Below, one piece after another: positions 24,360 through 32,577 of a stretch of DNA of 47,566 nt. The stretch is from an uncultured Lachnospiraceae bacterium. GTDB taxonomy: Bacteria > Bacillota > Clostridia > Lachnospirales > Lachnospiraceae. Made by a program: the position numbers and the translations under genes. Under the pieces are notes generated by a model, which saw nothing but the letters and a program-made list of their open reading frames with translations, was not told the origin of the DNA and searched no databases. Numbering within the stretch: the stretch's first letter is position 1; every line of letters starts with the position of its first letter. Location of the stretch: positions 1 to 47,566 of the forward strand of contig CALWLN010000104.1 of the NCBI GenBank assembly GCA_944381535.1. The letters run 5' to 3'.

Positions 24360-24870
24360 GGCGCGCTTCCTCCTTTTTTACCTTCCGTCTGTAGAAAAAC
24401 AGAACAATTTTTTCCAGATACCGCTTCAGAACGATCTGAATCTCTTCTTTTGGGTGAATGGATTTCACCAGAATGGTCCGTATCCCGGCCCGGTTGGCCC
24501 CGTAGATATCCGTGAAAATCTGGTCGCCCACAAACAACGTGTTGGTCACATCCGTGTGAAGCAGCTCCATAGCCCTGCGATAGCTGGCAACAGAAGGCTT
24601 GTGGGCGTCAAAAATATACGCCACCTGCACGTCGTCGTTAAACATCTTCACCCTCGCCTCCTTGTTGTTGGACAGAAGGCAGCAGCCAAAGCCCAGCTTT
24701 TTCAGCCTGAAAAACAACTCCTTAGCCCTCTCGTCCGCTGGGGCTCCGTGGGGAACCAGCGTATTGTCGATGTCAAAAATAATGCCCCGGTAGCCCTCCC
24801 GGTACAACCCTTCAAAATCAATGCCGTAGGTGGAATCCACATATTCTCCCGGATAAAATCTCTGAAACAT
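24337..24870 (-). CDS. yqeG: YqeG-family HAD phosphatase (HAD-IIIA)
   Basis: 177 residues. HAD motif I is IIFDIDNTLVPHG (both nucleophile/acid Asps present), motif II LLSNNKEARV, motif III DAHKPSV, and motif IV FVGDQIFTDIYGANRAG. This fits YqeG phosphatases, distantly related to phosphatidylglycerophosphate and mitochondrial PTPMT1-like activities; the true substrate here is unknown. The C-terminus is basic. It overlaps rpiB by 23 nt. Confidence 0.9.
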   Translation of the reverse strand: MFQRFYPGEYVDSTYGIDFEGLYREGYRGIIFDIDNTLVPHGAPADERAKELFFRLKKLGFGCCLLSNNKEARVKMFNDDVQVAYIFDAHKPSVASYRRAMELLHTDVTNTLFVGDQIFTDIYGANRAGIRTILVKSIHPKEEIQIVLKRYLEKIVLFFYRRKVKKEEARHESSNGK

Positions 24871-24913
24871 AGCCGCTCCTTACCCATGATAATAGAAAGT
24901 TCGCGACTCCCTA

Positions 24914-25453
24914 TTATTTTACCAGTTTTGAAATCTGCTTGAACACGTCGCTGCCCGCCCGCCTCGTCAATTCAAACAAAACAGCCTCGCTGGTGGTAAG
25001 CAAAATCCCCTCCTGACGCGCCCGAATCAGCGCAATCTCTTTATCGCTCTCCTTCCGGGAAGAAATGCAGTCGGTCACAAGAATGGGCTGATAACCCGCC
25101 TCCTTTAAATCAATGGCGGTCTGCAGAACGCAGACATGAGCCTCGATACCGCAAAGAATCACGTTTTTTCCACGGCTCTCCAAAGCTTTCCGTACTTCCT
25201 CCACCTCGTAGGAACTGAAAGAAATTTTATCAAAATATTCCTCCGTTCCCGCCGCTTGAAAAATCTCGGGGAGGTTCAGTCCCAACCCCTTGGTGTACTG
25301 GCCGGTAATGGTCATTGGAATGCCCAACACTTTAAGCCCCTCCAGCAATTTCACCGAATTGGCAATAAGCGCTTCCTTATCCGCCATGGCCGGCACGATC
25401 TTCTCCTGATAATCAATCACCAGACAACTGGTATTCTCTGCTAATATGCGCAT
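24914..25453 (-). CDS. Isochorismatase-family cysteine hydrolase
   Basis: 179 residues. The catalytic Asp is in LVIDYQEK (Asp14). The nucleophile Cys, near residue 108, is in CGIEAHVCVLQTA. The family includes nicotinamidases, isochorismatases and N-carbamoyl hydrolases. The short length and the FSSYEVEEVRKAL region resemble YcaC/hydrolase-like members of uncertain substrate. GGAGAATTTT precedes the ATG. It lies 43 nt upstream of the YqeG-type gene and may share its transcript. Confidence 0.9.
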   Translation of the reverse strand: MRILAENTSCLVIDYQEKIVPAMADKEALIANSVKLLEGLKVLGIPMTITGQYTKGLGLNLPEIFQAAGTEEYFDKISFSSYEVEEVRKALESRGKNVILCGIEAHVCVLQTAIDLKEAGYQPILVTDCISSRKESDKEIALIRARQEGILLTTSEAVLFELTRRAGSDVFKQISKLVK

Positions 25454-25536
25454 AAAAATTCTCCTTACTTCTGATTTTTACCGCTGTCCCTTTCCCGGTC
25501 ACATTCACCGGCCAAAAGCGCAGCTGTATTTGTCAC

Positions 25537-25989
25537 TTATTTGTCCAATATTTTCTTCAACTCATTCATAAATGTGTTGACATCCTTAAATTCCCTGTAA
25601 ACCGAGGCAAATCTTACATAGGCCACCGCCTCCAGGTCCTTCAGCTTGTCCATGACAATCTCCCCGATCACGGAACTGGGTATCTCCTTCTCCTCCCGGT
25701 TAAAAATCTCCGTCTCCACTTCATCCACCAGCTTTTTAATCTGGTCCACGGAAATGGGGCGCTTGTGGCAGGCCCGCAGCACTCCGGCCTCAATCTTGGA
25801 ACGGTCGTACTGCTCCCGGTTGTTATCCTTCTTGATAACAATCAGGGGAATCGTCTCCACCTTTTCATAAGTGGTAAACCGCTTTCCGCACTCATCACAC
25901 AGCCTTCTGCGCCGGATGGAGCTGTTGTCATCCGCCGGTCTGGAATCGATCACCCTGGTATTATCGCTGCTGCAAAACGGACATTTCAT
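25537..25989 (-). CDS. nrdR: Transcriptional repressor NrdR
   Basis: 150 residues. The N-terminal zinc ribbon has CPFC and CDEC pairs (MKCPFCSSDNTRVIDSR, RRRRLCDECGKRFTTYE). The rest is an ATP-cone (VIKKDNNREQYDRSKIEAGV ...) that senses dATP/ATP. NrdR represses ribonucleotide reductase genes. Length is normal. No nrd genes are in the window. It has its own consensus promoter at 26058-26086 and a hairpin in its leader. Confidence 0.97.
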   Translation of the reverse strand: MKCPFCSSDNTRVIDSRPADDNSSIRRRRLCDECGKRFTTYEKVETIPLIVIKKDNNREQYDRSKIEAGVLRACHKRPISVDQIKKLVDEVETEIFNREEKEIPSSVIGEIVMDKLKDLEAVAYVRFASVYREFKDVNTFMNELKKILDK

Positions 25990-26012
25990 ATTGTAAACCC
26001 TCCCATATATTC

Positions 26013-26047
26013 TCCGGTGCGCAGCGAATAATATTCCTGCACACCGG
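26013..26047. repeat. Hairpin in the nrdR leader
   Basis: CCGGTGCGC pairs with GCACACCGG (one wobble) around a 17-nt AT-rich loop, between the nrdR promoter and its ATG. It does not resemble a NrdR box. Confidence 0.5.
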
Positions 26048-26057
26048 AACTACTTTC

Positions 26058-26086
26058 AGTATATTGAATTTAGCAATTATTGTCAA
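26058..26086 (-). promoter_or_regulatory. Promoter of nrdR
   Basis: Minus strand TTGACA, 17-nt spacer, TATACT, about 70 nt upstream of the nrdR ATG. Confidence 0.8.
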
Positions 26087-26112
26087 CCAAAAGTCACCAT
26101 TTTCAGAGCTTT

Positions 26113-26364
26113 TCAGAGTTTTTTCTTCTCTTCTTCCTTTACTTCCACCAAAATAACATCCGGACCGATGCACTTGATATTACACCAAGGAATGATAATC
26201 TCGAACTCCCGCCCGAACAGGCCCCACATTTTGCAGGGCCCCGGGATAATCAGGGAGCGGACGCAGCCGGTACACTCATCGATATCCACATCCATGACAA
26301 AGCCGATGCACCTGCAAGTACAGACATTGATCACTTCTTTTTCCCTTAATTCGCAAAGACGCAT
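26113..26364 (-). CDS. ymxH: YlmC/YmxH family PRC-barrel protein
   Basis: 83 residues. A PRC-barrel-like sporulation-associated family: MRLCELREKEVINV, IGFVMDVDIDECTGCVRSLI, then GLFGREFEIIIPW and IKCIGPDVILV. The start is the ATG at 26364, with AGGAGG 8 nt upstream; an in-frame ATG at 26388 lies inside the hairpin and lacks a ribosome site. The ribosome site itself is locked in a 12-bp stem (26369-26408). Function is unknown in detail; in Bacillus these genes belong to the sporulating lineage's core. Confidence 0.88.
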   Translation of the reverse strand: MRLCELREKEVINVCTCRCIGFVMDVDIDECTGCVRSLIIPGPCKMWGLFGREFEIIIPWCNIKCIGPDVILVEVKEEEKKKL

Positions 26365-26368
26365 ATGA

Positions 26369-26408
26369 AAATCCTCCTGGTTTACCATATGTATTCCCAG
26401 GAGGATTT
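26369..26408 (-). promoter_or_regulatory. Hairpin that sequesters the ymxH ribosome site, also a possible ychF terminator
   Basis: Minus-strand arms AAATCCTCCTGG and CCAGGAGGATTT form a 12-bp stem with a 16-nt loop. AGGAGG for ymxH lies within the second arm. The arm ends in TTTTC, so the same stem could end the ychF transcript. Confidence 0.7.
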
Positions 26409-26417
26409 ATGTCTGTC

Positions 26418-27518
26418 TCAGACGTTGAACCGAAACAGAATCACGTCGCCGTCCTTTACCACGTAGTCCTTGCCCTCCAGGCCCACCAGGCCCTTTTCCC
26501 GGGCTGCCGCCAGAGAACCGCAGTCCAGCAGATCCTGATAGTTTACCACCTCGGCCCGGATAAAGCCCCGTTCAAAATCAGAGTGAATCTTGCCGGCCGC
26601 CTGAGGCGCTTTCGTTCCTTTCTTGATGGTCCAGGCTCTGGTCTCATCTTCTCCGGAGGTCAGATAGCTGATCAGTCCCAGCAGGCTGTAGCTGGCTTTG
26701 ATTAATTTTTCCAGACCGGATTCCTTAAGCCCCAGGTCCTCTAAGAACATCATTTTCTCATCATCGTCTAATTCCGCGATTTCCTGCTCTATCTGGGCGC
26801 AGATAACAAATACCTCGCTGTTCTCCGCCTTTGCCATCCCGCGGACGGCTGCCACATACTCGTTCCCCTCGCCGTCGTCTGCCAGATCCTCTTCCGCAAC
26901 ATTTGCCGCATAGATGACCGGTTTTGCCGTGAGCAGATTATAAGAGGCAAACCAGGCTTGTACATCCTCATCCTCGGGAACCTCAAATGTCTTCGCAAGC
27001 TGTCCATTCTCAAGATGTGCCTTGACAGCCTGAAGAAGCTCCAGTTCCTTTGCCAGGGTCTTATCCATACGGGCCTGTTTGGCAACCTTGGAAATACGAC
27101 GTTCCAGAATCTCAATATCAGAGAAGATCAGCTCCAGATTGATGGTCTCAATATCTCTGGCAGGATTCACGCTTCCATCCACATGGACCACATTGGAATC
27201 CTCAAAGCAGCGGACCACATGGACAATGGCGTCCACCTCCCGGATGTTGGCAAGGAACTGATTTCCAAGCCCCTCGCCCTTGCTTGCTCCCTTCACCAGC
27301 CCGGCGATATCCACGAACTCAATGACCGCCGGGGTCACCTTCCTGGAATGGTACAGATCTCCCAGCTTCTTCAGCCGCTCATCGGGCACGGCCACAATCC
27401 CCACGTTTGGGTCGATGGTACAGAAGGGGTAGTTGGCTGACTCCGCCCCCGCCTTGGTCAAAGAGTTAAAAAGGGTACTTTTTCCCACATTTGGCAGTCC
27501 CACGATTCCTAATTTCAT
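26418..27518 (-). CDS. ychF: Ribosome-binding ATPase YchF/OLA1
   Basis: 366 residues. OBG-type P-loop protein that prefers ATP. G1 is [11 protein letters not shown], switch/G3 is [17 protein letters not shown], and the C-terminal TGS domain ends [17 protein letters not shown]. The coiled-coil insert (about residues 130-190) and the conserved His-free switch are as in YchF. It is part of the long priA-to-ymxH run, 35 nt after the Fic gene. Confidence 0.97.
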   Translation of the reverse strand: MKLGIVGLPNVGKSTLFNSLTKAGAESANYPFCTIDPNVGIVAVPDERLKKLGDLYHSRKVTPAVIEFVDIAGLVKGASKGEGLGNQFLANIREVDAIVHVVRCFEDSNVVHVDGSVNPARDIETINLELIFSDIEILERRISKVAKQARMDKTLAKELELLQAVKAHLENGQLAKTFEVPEDEDVQAWFASYNLLTAKPVIYAANVAEEDLADDGEGNEYVAAVRGMAKAENSEVFVICAQIEQEIAELDDDEKMMFLEDLGLKESGLEKLIKASYSLLGLISYLTSGEDETRAWTIKKGTKAPQAAGKIHSDFERGFIRAEVVNYQDLLDCGSLAAAREKGLVGLEGKDYVVKDGDVILFRFNV

Positions 27519-27553
27519 ATCAATTCATGTCTCCTTTATTTTTATTTCCATTT

Positions 27554-28180
27554 CTAACGAATTCTTTTGACGCAATATGTCCGCATAAACGCAATCATAT
27601 TTTCGTCGTTATCTGTCTCATAAAATTCGATCAGCAATGCCTTGAACTGCTCCAGCTTGTCTATCGGTATCTGGAAAATTCCTATGTCATTCTGAATCAA
27701 AACCTTATTTGCGATAAGCTGCGCCACTCGTTTATTCCCATCAATAAACATTTGCGTTCTGGCAACATAACAAAAATATTTCAGGGCTCTTAATTCCACA
27801 TCCTCTATCAATTCTATTTTTTCCAATCTATCTATGATGATCCCGGTATGCGGCATTTCCGGTTCCCAGGACGTCCCCCCTATCTGTACGGGAATCGTCC
27901 TGATTTCCCCGGCATACTCAAAAAGCAATTCACCCACAATTTTATTATACTCTCTCAATAGCATTAGATTGTTGCCATAGTCAAGATTATCCAACAAAAA
28001 TTGCCATGCTCTTTTCATGTTGATAATAAAGAGAACCTCTTCTGTCCTTGTATTTGTCGGAGCATTTGCCAAAATAGCTTCTGTCTTTGGAAACGTTGTT
28101 CCCAATCCTTCCAGATTTGCGCTTTTCCAAATGCTGTCCACCAATAACCTTTTTGCCATTGCTATCGCTGAATCACGCAT
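27554..28180 (-). CDS. Fic-domain protein with altered catalytic motif
   Basis: 208 residues. The Fic core is QMFIDGNKR at 143-151, where the family has HxFxDGN(G/K)R. The catalytic His is thus replaced by Gln, while the phosphate-binding GNKR is intact. SANLEG at 20-25 matches the self-inhibiting (S/T)xxxE(G/N) motif. A flap, IGGTSWEPEMP, is at about 100-110. AMPylation would normally need the His, so it may be inactive as an adenylyl transferase or do other chemistry; some Fic proteins have other activities. AGGAGA lies 6 nt before the ATG. It is noticeably AT-richer than its neighbours and probably a recent guest between thiN and ychF. Confidence 0.82.
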   Translation of the reverse strand: MRDSAIAMAKRLLVDSIWKSANLEGLGTTFPKTEAILANAPTNTRTEEVLFIINMKRAWQFLLDNLDYGNNLMLLREYNKIVGELLFEYAGEIRTIPVQIGGTSWEPEMPHTGIIIDRLEKIELIEDVELRALKYFCYVARTQMFIDGNKRVAQLIANKVLIQNDIGIFQIPIDKLEQFKALLIEFYETDNDENMIAFMRTYCVKRIR

Positions 28181-28194
28181 TTCTTATCTCCTCT

Positions 28195-28923
28195 CTAATC
28201 CCTGGACTCCACCAGCACCAGAATTCCTTCCTTTAAGGATATCCTGGCAGTGTCCTCCGCAATCTCATTGCTGACACCGCTTATAGTATCCGCCCCCTCT
28301 ACGTAAAAGCTGCTCATGGTGTGATCCGTCAAAGGATACGCGAATCCCGCAAGGGTCAGGCCCGTTACCCGAGGAGTATAGGGAATCAAAGAAACATACT
28401 TTCCAAACTGGGATTTTCTCTCCAGCACCGTTTCCCTGTCTATGAGCCGGATCCGGTTCCAGGGGTCTATCATCTGGCACTCCACCTGTCTGCGAAGACA
28501 CAGTCCCAAAAGCTGCAGATTCCCCAGCACGTGGTCCAGCCTCGTCCCGGTGGCGCCGAAAATATCTATGTTCTTTACCCCCATCTCGATAGCCATCACA
28601 ATGACGTGCTCCGTGTCCGTATCGTCCTTCATGGGATTTAATCTTATAATCTTCGGCCCGCTGACCGTAGCATCCATGGAATTCTCAACATCCGGCAAAG
28701 GCCCCTTCCCTGCTGGCGCAGTCCCCGTCGTCTCATATTCCCGCAAAGCGGATCCCTCCACGGAATCAAAATCCCCCACAATATAGTCCGGCCTCATTCC
28801 GCTGCGGCGAAAAAACATAAGCCCCTTATCCACGGCAAAGGCCACATCATATTGCCTGCCCTTTACATAATCTAAGGTGAATTCATCATCGACAAATCCA
28901 CCCGTCACAATCAAAGCTCTCAT
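28195..28923 (-). CDS. thiN: Thiamine diphosphokinase
   Basis: 242 residues. Converts thiamine to thiamine diphosphate, the cofactor of transketolase and pyruvate:ferredoxin oxidoreductase. Motifs are AVDKG, YIVGDFDSV, LNPMKDDTDTEHV and GATGTRLDHVLGNL; the C-terminal thiamine-binding beta sandwich holds VSNEI. An insertion of about 25 residues (around 66-92, TAPAGKGPLPDVENSMDA...) lies between FDSV and the DDTDTE loop and is longer than in most TPKs. It follows rpe by 8 nt, the order rsgA-rpe-thiN being standard in Firmicutes. Confidence 0.94.
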   Translation of the reverse strand: MRALIVTGGFVDDEFTLDYVKGRQYDVAFAVDKGLMFFRRSGMRPDYIVGDFDSVEGSALREYETTGTAPAGKGPLPDVENSMDATVSGPKIIRLNPMKDDTDTEHVIVMAIEMGVKNIDIFGATGTRLDHVLGNLQLLGLCLRRQVECQMIDPWNRIRLIDRETVLERKSQFGKYVSLIPYTPRVTGLTLAGFAYPLTDHTMSSFYVEGADTISGVSNEIAEDTARISLKEGILVLVESRD

Positions 28924-28931
28924 TGATTCAC

Positions 28932-29585
28932 CTAATGGTCCATTTTCTTCAGAAAAGCGCTGACATTTTCCTCAATGTTTCCCTGAAACACTGCGCTCCC
29001 GGCCACAATGACATTTGCTCCAGCCAAAAGCACTTCCTCCACATTTTGCAAGGTAATGCCGCCGTCCACCTCAATGTCCACGGAAAGCCCTCGGGTTTCC
29101 ACCATCCGCCGCAGGACGCGAATCTTCTCCATGGTATAGGGAATAAATTTCTGTCCGCCAAAGCCGGGATTCACCGTCATCAGAAGCACCATGTCAAGCT
29201 CCGGCAGAAGATACTCAAGGCAGCCCAGATCCGTAGCCGGATTCAGCACCACCCCCGCTTTTTTGCCAAGCTCCTTGATGGCCGTCACCGTCCGGTCCAG
29301 ATGAAGACAGGCCTCTGCGTGAACCGTAATAATATCGGCTCCCGCTTCCGAAAATTCTTTAATATAGCGCACCGGCTCTTCAATCATCAGATGCACGTCA
29401 AAAATCCGGTCCGTACAGGGGCGGATGGAGCGGATCACCGGAAATCCCATACTGATACTGGGCACAAACCTGCCGTCCATCACATCAATATGCACATACT
29501 GAGCCCCCGCCTGGTCCAAGATACGGACCTGCTGTCCCAACCTGGAAAAATCCGCCGATAATATGGAAGGTGACAAATAATTCAT
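28932..29585 (-). CDS. rpe: Ribulose-phosphate 3-epimerase
   Basis: 217 residues, TIM barrel. Interconverts ribulose-5-phosphate and xylulose-5-phosphate. Signatures are LSPSILSADFSRLG, HIDVMDGRFVPSIS, DVHLMIEEP, MTVNPGFGGQKFI and EVDGGI, containing the catalytic Asps and metal His. Only 1 nt separates it from rsgA. Confidence 0.98.
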   Translation of the reverse strand: MNYLSPSILSADFSRLGQQVRILDQAGAQYVHIDVMDGRFVPSISMGFPVIRSIRPCTDRIFDVHLMIEEPVRYIKEFSEAGADIITVHAEACLHLDRTVTAIKELGKKAGVVLNPATDLGCLEYLLPELDMVLLMTVNPGFGGQKFIPYTMEKIRVLRRMVETRGLSVDIEVDGGITLQNVEEVLLAGANVIVAGSAVFQGNIEENVSAFLKKMDH

Positions 29586-29586
29586 T

Positions 29587-30465
29587 TTAATACCTCTTTA
29601 CCTCTTTCAATTCGTGATACAAGGCCACATAGTTCTCATAACGACCCGGATGAATCCCGCCCTGTGCATAAGCCGCCTTCACTTCGCAGCCCGGCTCATG
29701 GGTGTGACTGCAGCCCAGAAACCGGCAGTTCGGGGAGGGCGCAAATTCCTGGAAATACAGCTTTAATTCCTCCGGAGGAATGGAATCCACATACAGGGAG
29801 CTGAACCCCGGTGTATCCATAATATAGGTGGTATCCGCAATGTGAATCAACTGGGAATGGCGGGTGGTATGCCTGCCCCGCTCGATTTTTTCGCTGATAG
29901 CGCCGGTCTCCATATCGGTACCCGGCGCCAGCATATTGATGAGGGAAGATTTTCCCACGCCGGAGGGCCCGGCCACCGCCGTGGTCTTATGGGCAAGAAG
30001 GGACAGCAGTTCCTCCCGGCCCTGCTCCCTTTTGGCACTAGTAAACAACACTTTATGGCCGCACTTCTCATAGCGGCAGGCCAGTTCCTTTAAGCAGTCC
30101 TCATCAGCCAAATCCCGCTTGTTAAAGCAGATTGCCGTCTCCACCTGCTGGTATTCCATACTCACCAGAAATTTATCCAGCAGATAGAAATTGGGCTTGG
30201 GGCTGACAGCGGCAAATATCACCAGCGCCTGGTCGATATTTGCCACGGCCGGACGGATTAATTCATTTTTTCGTTCTGAAATCTCTGTGATATTGCCGGT
30301 TTTTTCCTCCGGATCAAGAATCTGAAACGTTACATCATCCCCTACCAGAGGCTTGATGTTCTCCTTCCGGAAAATTCCTTTGGCCTTGCACTCATACACC
30401 TGGTTTTCCGGCGTATGCACATAGTAGAAGCCGGCAATTCCCTTGATAATTTTTCCCTCTGTCAA
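29587..30465 (-). CDS. rsgA: Ribosome small-subunit GTPase RsgA
   Basis: 292 residues. Circularly permuted GTPase that assists 30S maturation. N-terminal OB-fold (GKIIKGIAGFYYV), then G4 CFNKRD, G1 GPSGVGKSSL, G2 GRHTTRHSQ and G3 DTPGF, the permuted order G4-G1-G3. A C-terminal zinc site, CRFLGCSHTHEPGC, follows. It is 9 nt downstream of prkC. Confidence 0.97.
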   Translation of the reverse strand: MTEGKIIKGIAGFYYVHTPENQVYECKAKGIFRKENIKPLVGDDVTFQILDPEEKTGNITEISERKNELIRPAVANIDQALVIFAAVSPKPNFYLLDKFLVSMEYQQVETAICFNKRDLADEDCLKELACRYEKCGHKVLFTSAKREQGREELLSLLAHKTTAVAGPSGVGKSSLINMLAPGTDMETGAISEKIERGRHTTRHSQLIHIADTTYIMDTPGFSSLYVDSIPPEELKLYFQEFAPSPNCRFLGCSHTHEPGCEVKAAYAQGGIHPGRYENYVALYHELKEVKRY

Positions 30466-30474
30466 GCTACTCTC

Positions 30475-32562
30475 CTACTGCTGCTGGAAGCTTACGTTAT
30501 ACGTATTTCTCTGGGATTTCTCCGTGACAGTATCCGTACCGTCCTCCGCAGTGACAGTCTCTGTCCAGGTCCATTCAATCAACAGGCTTCCGCTGTTATA
30601 ATTGGCAATGTTGGAAGCGGATATGGTAATACTGGTGCCATTGTCCGTCACAGTGGTAGGTACAACCTCATCGCTTTCCGCCAGCGTCAGCTCCACCGTT
30701 GCTTTCACATTACTCTGAACCGCGTCCGCACTGGTCGCCGCTGGCTTATTATAGGTCTGGTTAAAAGAATAATACACCGTCTGTTTTCCGAGACTGATGA
30801 CCAGGCTGATAGTGGTGCTTGGCTCTTTATATTCCCCGGAGAAGCTCTGGCGGATCACCAGCCCCTCCGCCACGGTACTGTCATACTCCGTGGTTACCGT
30901 AATGTTGGTAAATCCTGCTGCATTCAGCTCAGCCCTGGCGTCCTCCTCTTTCCTTCCGGTCACATCCGGCACCCGGACAGTCTGCACGCCCTGGCTGACC
31001 ACGTAGGTAATGGTATCTCCCTCCTTCACGGAGGTTCCTCCCACCGGCGTCTGGGAGATAACGTTGCCTTGAGCAACCGTATCGCTGTAGTCGAAATCCC
31101 GCTGAGGAACCAGACCGGCCTCCTCAATCATCCGGGCCGCCGTATCCTCGTCCTGGCCCACCACGTTGGGCGCTTCAAATTCACCGGGGCCGCTGCTGAT
31201 GGTTACCTCGACGGTGGCATTTTTCTCCACCTCATCGCCCTCGTCCACGCTCTGAATCGCAATCTGGCCCTCTTCATACTCTTCGGAGGCGACAGTCCCC
31301 ACCGGCTTGATGCCAATCTCCATATTCGCCTCATCCAGTGCTTCCTGCGCTTCCTCCTCCGTCATACCCAGCAGAGAGATCATGGTGTAGGTCTCTTCCT
31401 CTTCAATTTCCTCTTCCACTGGCGGATTTTCCTCCTCTGTGCTATTTCCTCCGCCAAAACGGAACCAACCGGCAATACTACCGATGATCACAACGATGAT
31501 GATAACAATGATGACTGCGGCCACAATGCCCATAATGGTCACAGCCTTCTCCATCTTCGGATTCAGAAAGCCTCCTTCTTCCTCGCCTTCTTCACCCTCG
31601 CCTTCTTCGCCCTCCTCGTCCTCATCTTCGTCCTCGTCCCGGTAATAGGCCTCGTTGGTCTCCTGCTGAATCTGTTCCAGTTCCTCCCTGGGAACCACTC
31701 TGGTTTTGTCCTGGCCCACAGGAAGGATGGTCACAAAATCCTCGTCCGGACTGATGAGCACCTTCTTTAAGTCCACCAGCAGATCACTGACGGTCTCATA
31801 GCGGCGGTCCGGATTCTTCTGAGTACATTTCAGGATCACCTTTTCCATGCTGATGGGCAGATTGGGAGCATAGACGCTGGGGGGCGTCATTTCCTCCTGC
31901 AAATGCTGGATGGCGATGGCCACGGTGCTGTCCCCGTCAAAGGGCACCCGCCCGGTCACCATCTCATACATAATGATACCCAGAGAATAAATATCACTCT
32001 TGCCGTCCACAAAGCCGTTTCTGGCCTGTTCCGGGGAGGTATAATGGACAGAGCCCATCACATCCGAATGAATGGTGTGATTGTTGGCGGCCCGGGCGAT
32101 ACCGAAGTCCGTCACCTTTACCTTGCCCTCCGTGGAAATGATAATATTCTGGGGCTTAATATCCCGGTGCACGATATGCTTGTTATGAGCGGCTTCAATG
32201 CCCCGGCCCACCTGTATGGCAATGCTGACCGCCTCCTTGTAAGAGAGCTGTCCCTTCTTCTCGATGTAGGTTTTCAGCGTGATACCTTCCACGTATTCCA
32301 TCACGATATAATACATACCGTTCTCGCTGCCCACGTCATAGATATTCACAATATTGGGGTGCTCCAGGCCCGCCGCGGACTGGGCTTCCGCGCGGAACTT
32401 TGTGACAAAGTTCACATCCTCGGAAAATTCCTGCTTTAACACCTTAACGGCCACATACCGTCCCAAAATATGGTCCTTGGCCTTATAAACGTCGGACATT
32501 CCGCCGGCGCCAACCTTTCCGACTATCTCATATCTGTCTGCGATATACATTCCTTCAATCAT
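30475..32562 (-). CDS. prkC: Serine/threonine protein kinase PrkC/PknB with three PASTA domains
   Basis: 695 residues. Membrane kinase that senses muropeptides or lipid II and phosphorylates division, wall and translation factors. The kinase domain (about 10-275) has the GAGGMSDVYKA loop, Lys40 in VAVKVL, VHRDIKPQN near 134 and DFGIARA near 151. An acidic linker (DEDEDEEGEEGEGEEGEE) is followed by one membrane helix (about 345-370). Three extracellular PASTA repeats follow, opening near MISLLGMT, FEAPNVVG and TVRVPDVTG, then a C-terminal domain of about 110 residues. AGGTGAGG lies 8 nt before the ATG at 32562; the frame could extend 9 nt to a GTG. The phosphatase partner is encoded just upstream. 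Confidence 0.96.
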   Translation of the reverse strand: MIEGMYIADRYEIVGKVGAGGMSDVYKAKDHILGRYVAVKVLKQEFSEDVNFVTKFRAEAQSAAGLEHPNIVNIYDVGSENGMYYIVMEYVEGITLKTYIEKKGQLSYKEAVSIAIQVGRGIEAAHNKHIVHRDIKPQNIIISTEGKVKVTDFGIARAANNHTIHSDVMGSVHYTSPEQARNGFVDGKSDIYSLGIIMYEMVTGRVPFDGDSTVAIAIQHLQEEMTPPSVYAPNLPISMEKVILKCTQKNPDRRYETVSDLLVDLKKVLISPDEDFVTILPVGQDKTRVVPREELEQIQQETNEAYYRDEDEDEDEEGEEGEGEEGEEEGGFLNPKMEKAVTIMGIVAAVIIVIIIVVIIGSIAGWFRFGGGNSTEEENPPVEEEIEEEETYTMISLLGMTEEEAQEALDEANMEIGIKPVGTVASEEYEEGQIAIQSVDEGDEVEKNATVEVTISSGPGEFEAPNVVGQDEDTAARMIEEAGLVPQRDFDYSDTVAQGNVISQTPVGGTSVKEGDTITYVVSQGVQTVRVPDVTGRKEEDARAELNAAGFTNITVTTEYDSTVAEGLVIRQSFSGEYKEPSTTISLVISLGKQTVYYSFNQTYNKPAATSADAVQSNVKATVELTLAESDEVVPTTVTDNGTSITISASNIANYNSGSLLIEWTWTETVTAEDGTDTVTEKSQRNTYNVSFQQQ

Positions 32563-32577
32563 GGTCTTCACCTCACC

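Noticed and set aside
30415-31770. 451-codon open frame on the plus strand
   Set aside because: It is exactly antisense to prkC; the long openness comes from GC-biased codons of the real gene. The product has no recognisable domain and no ribosome site.
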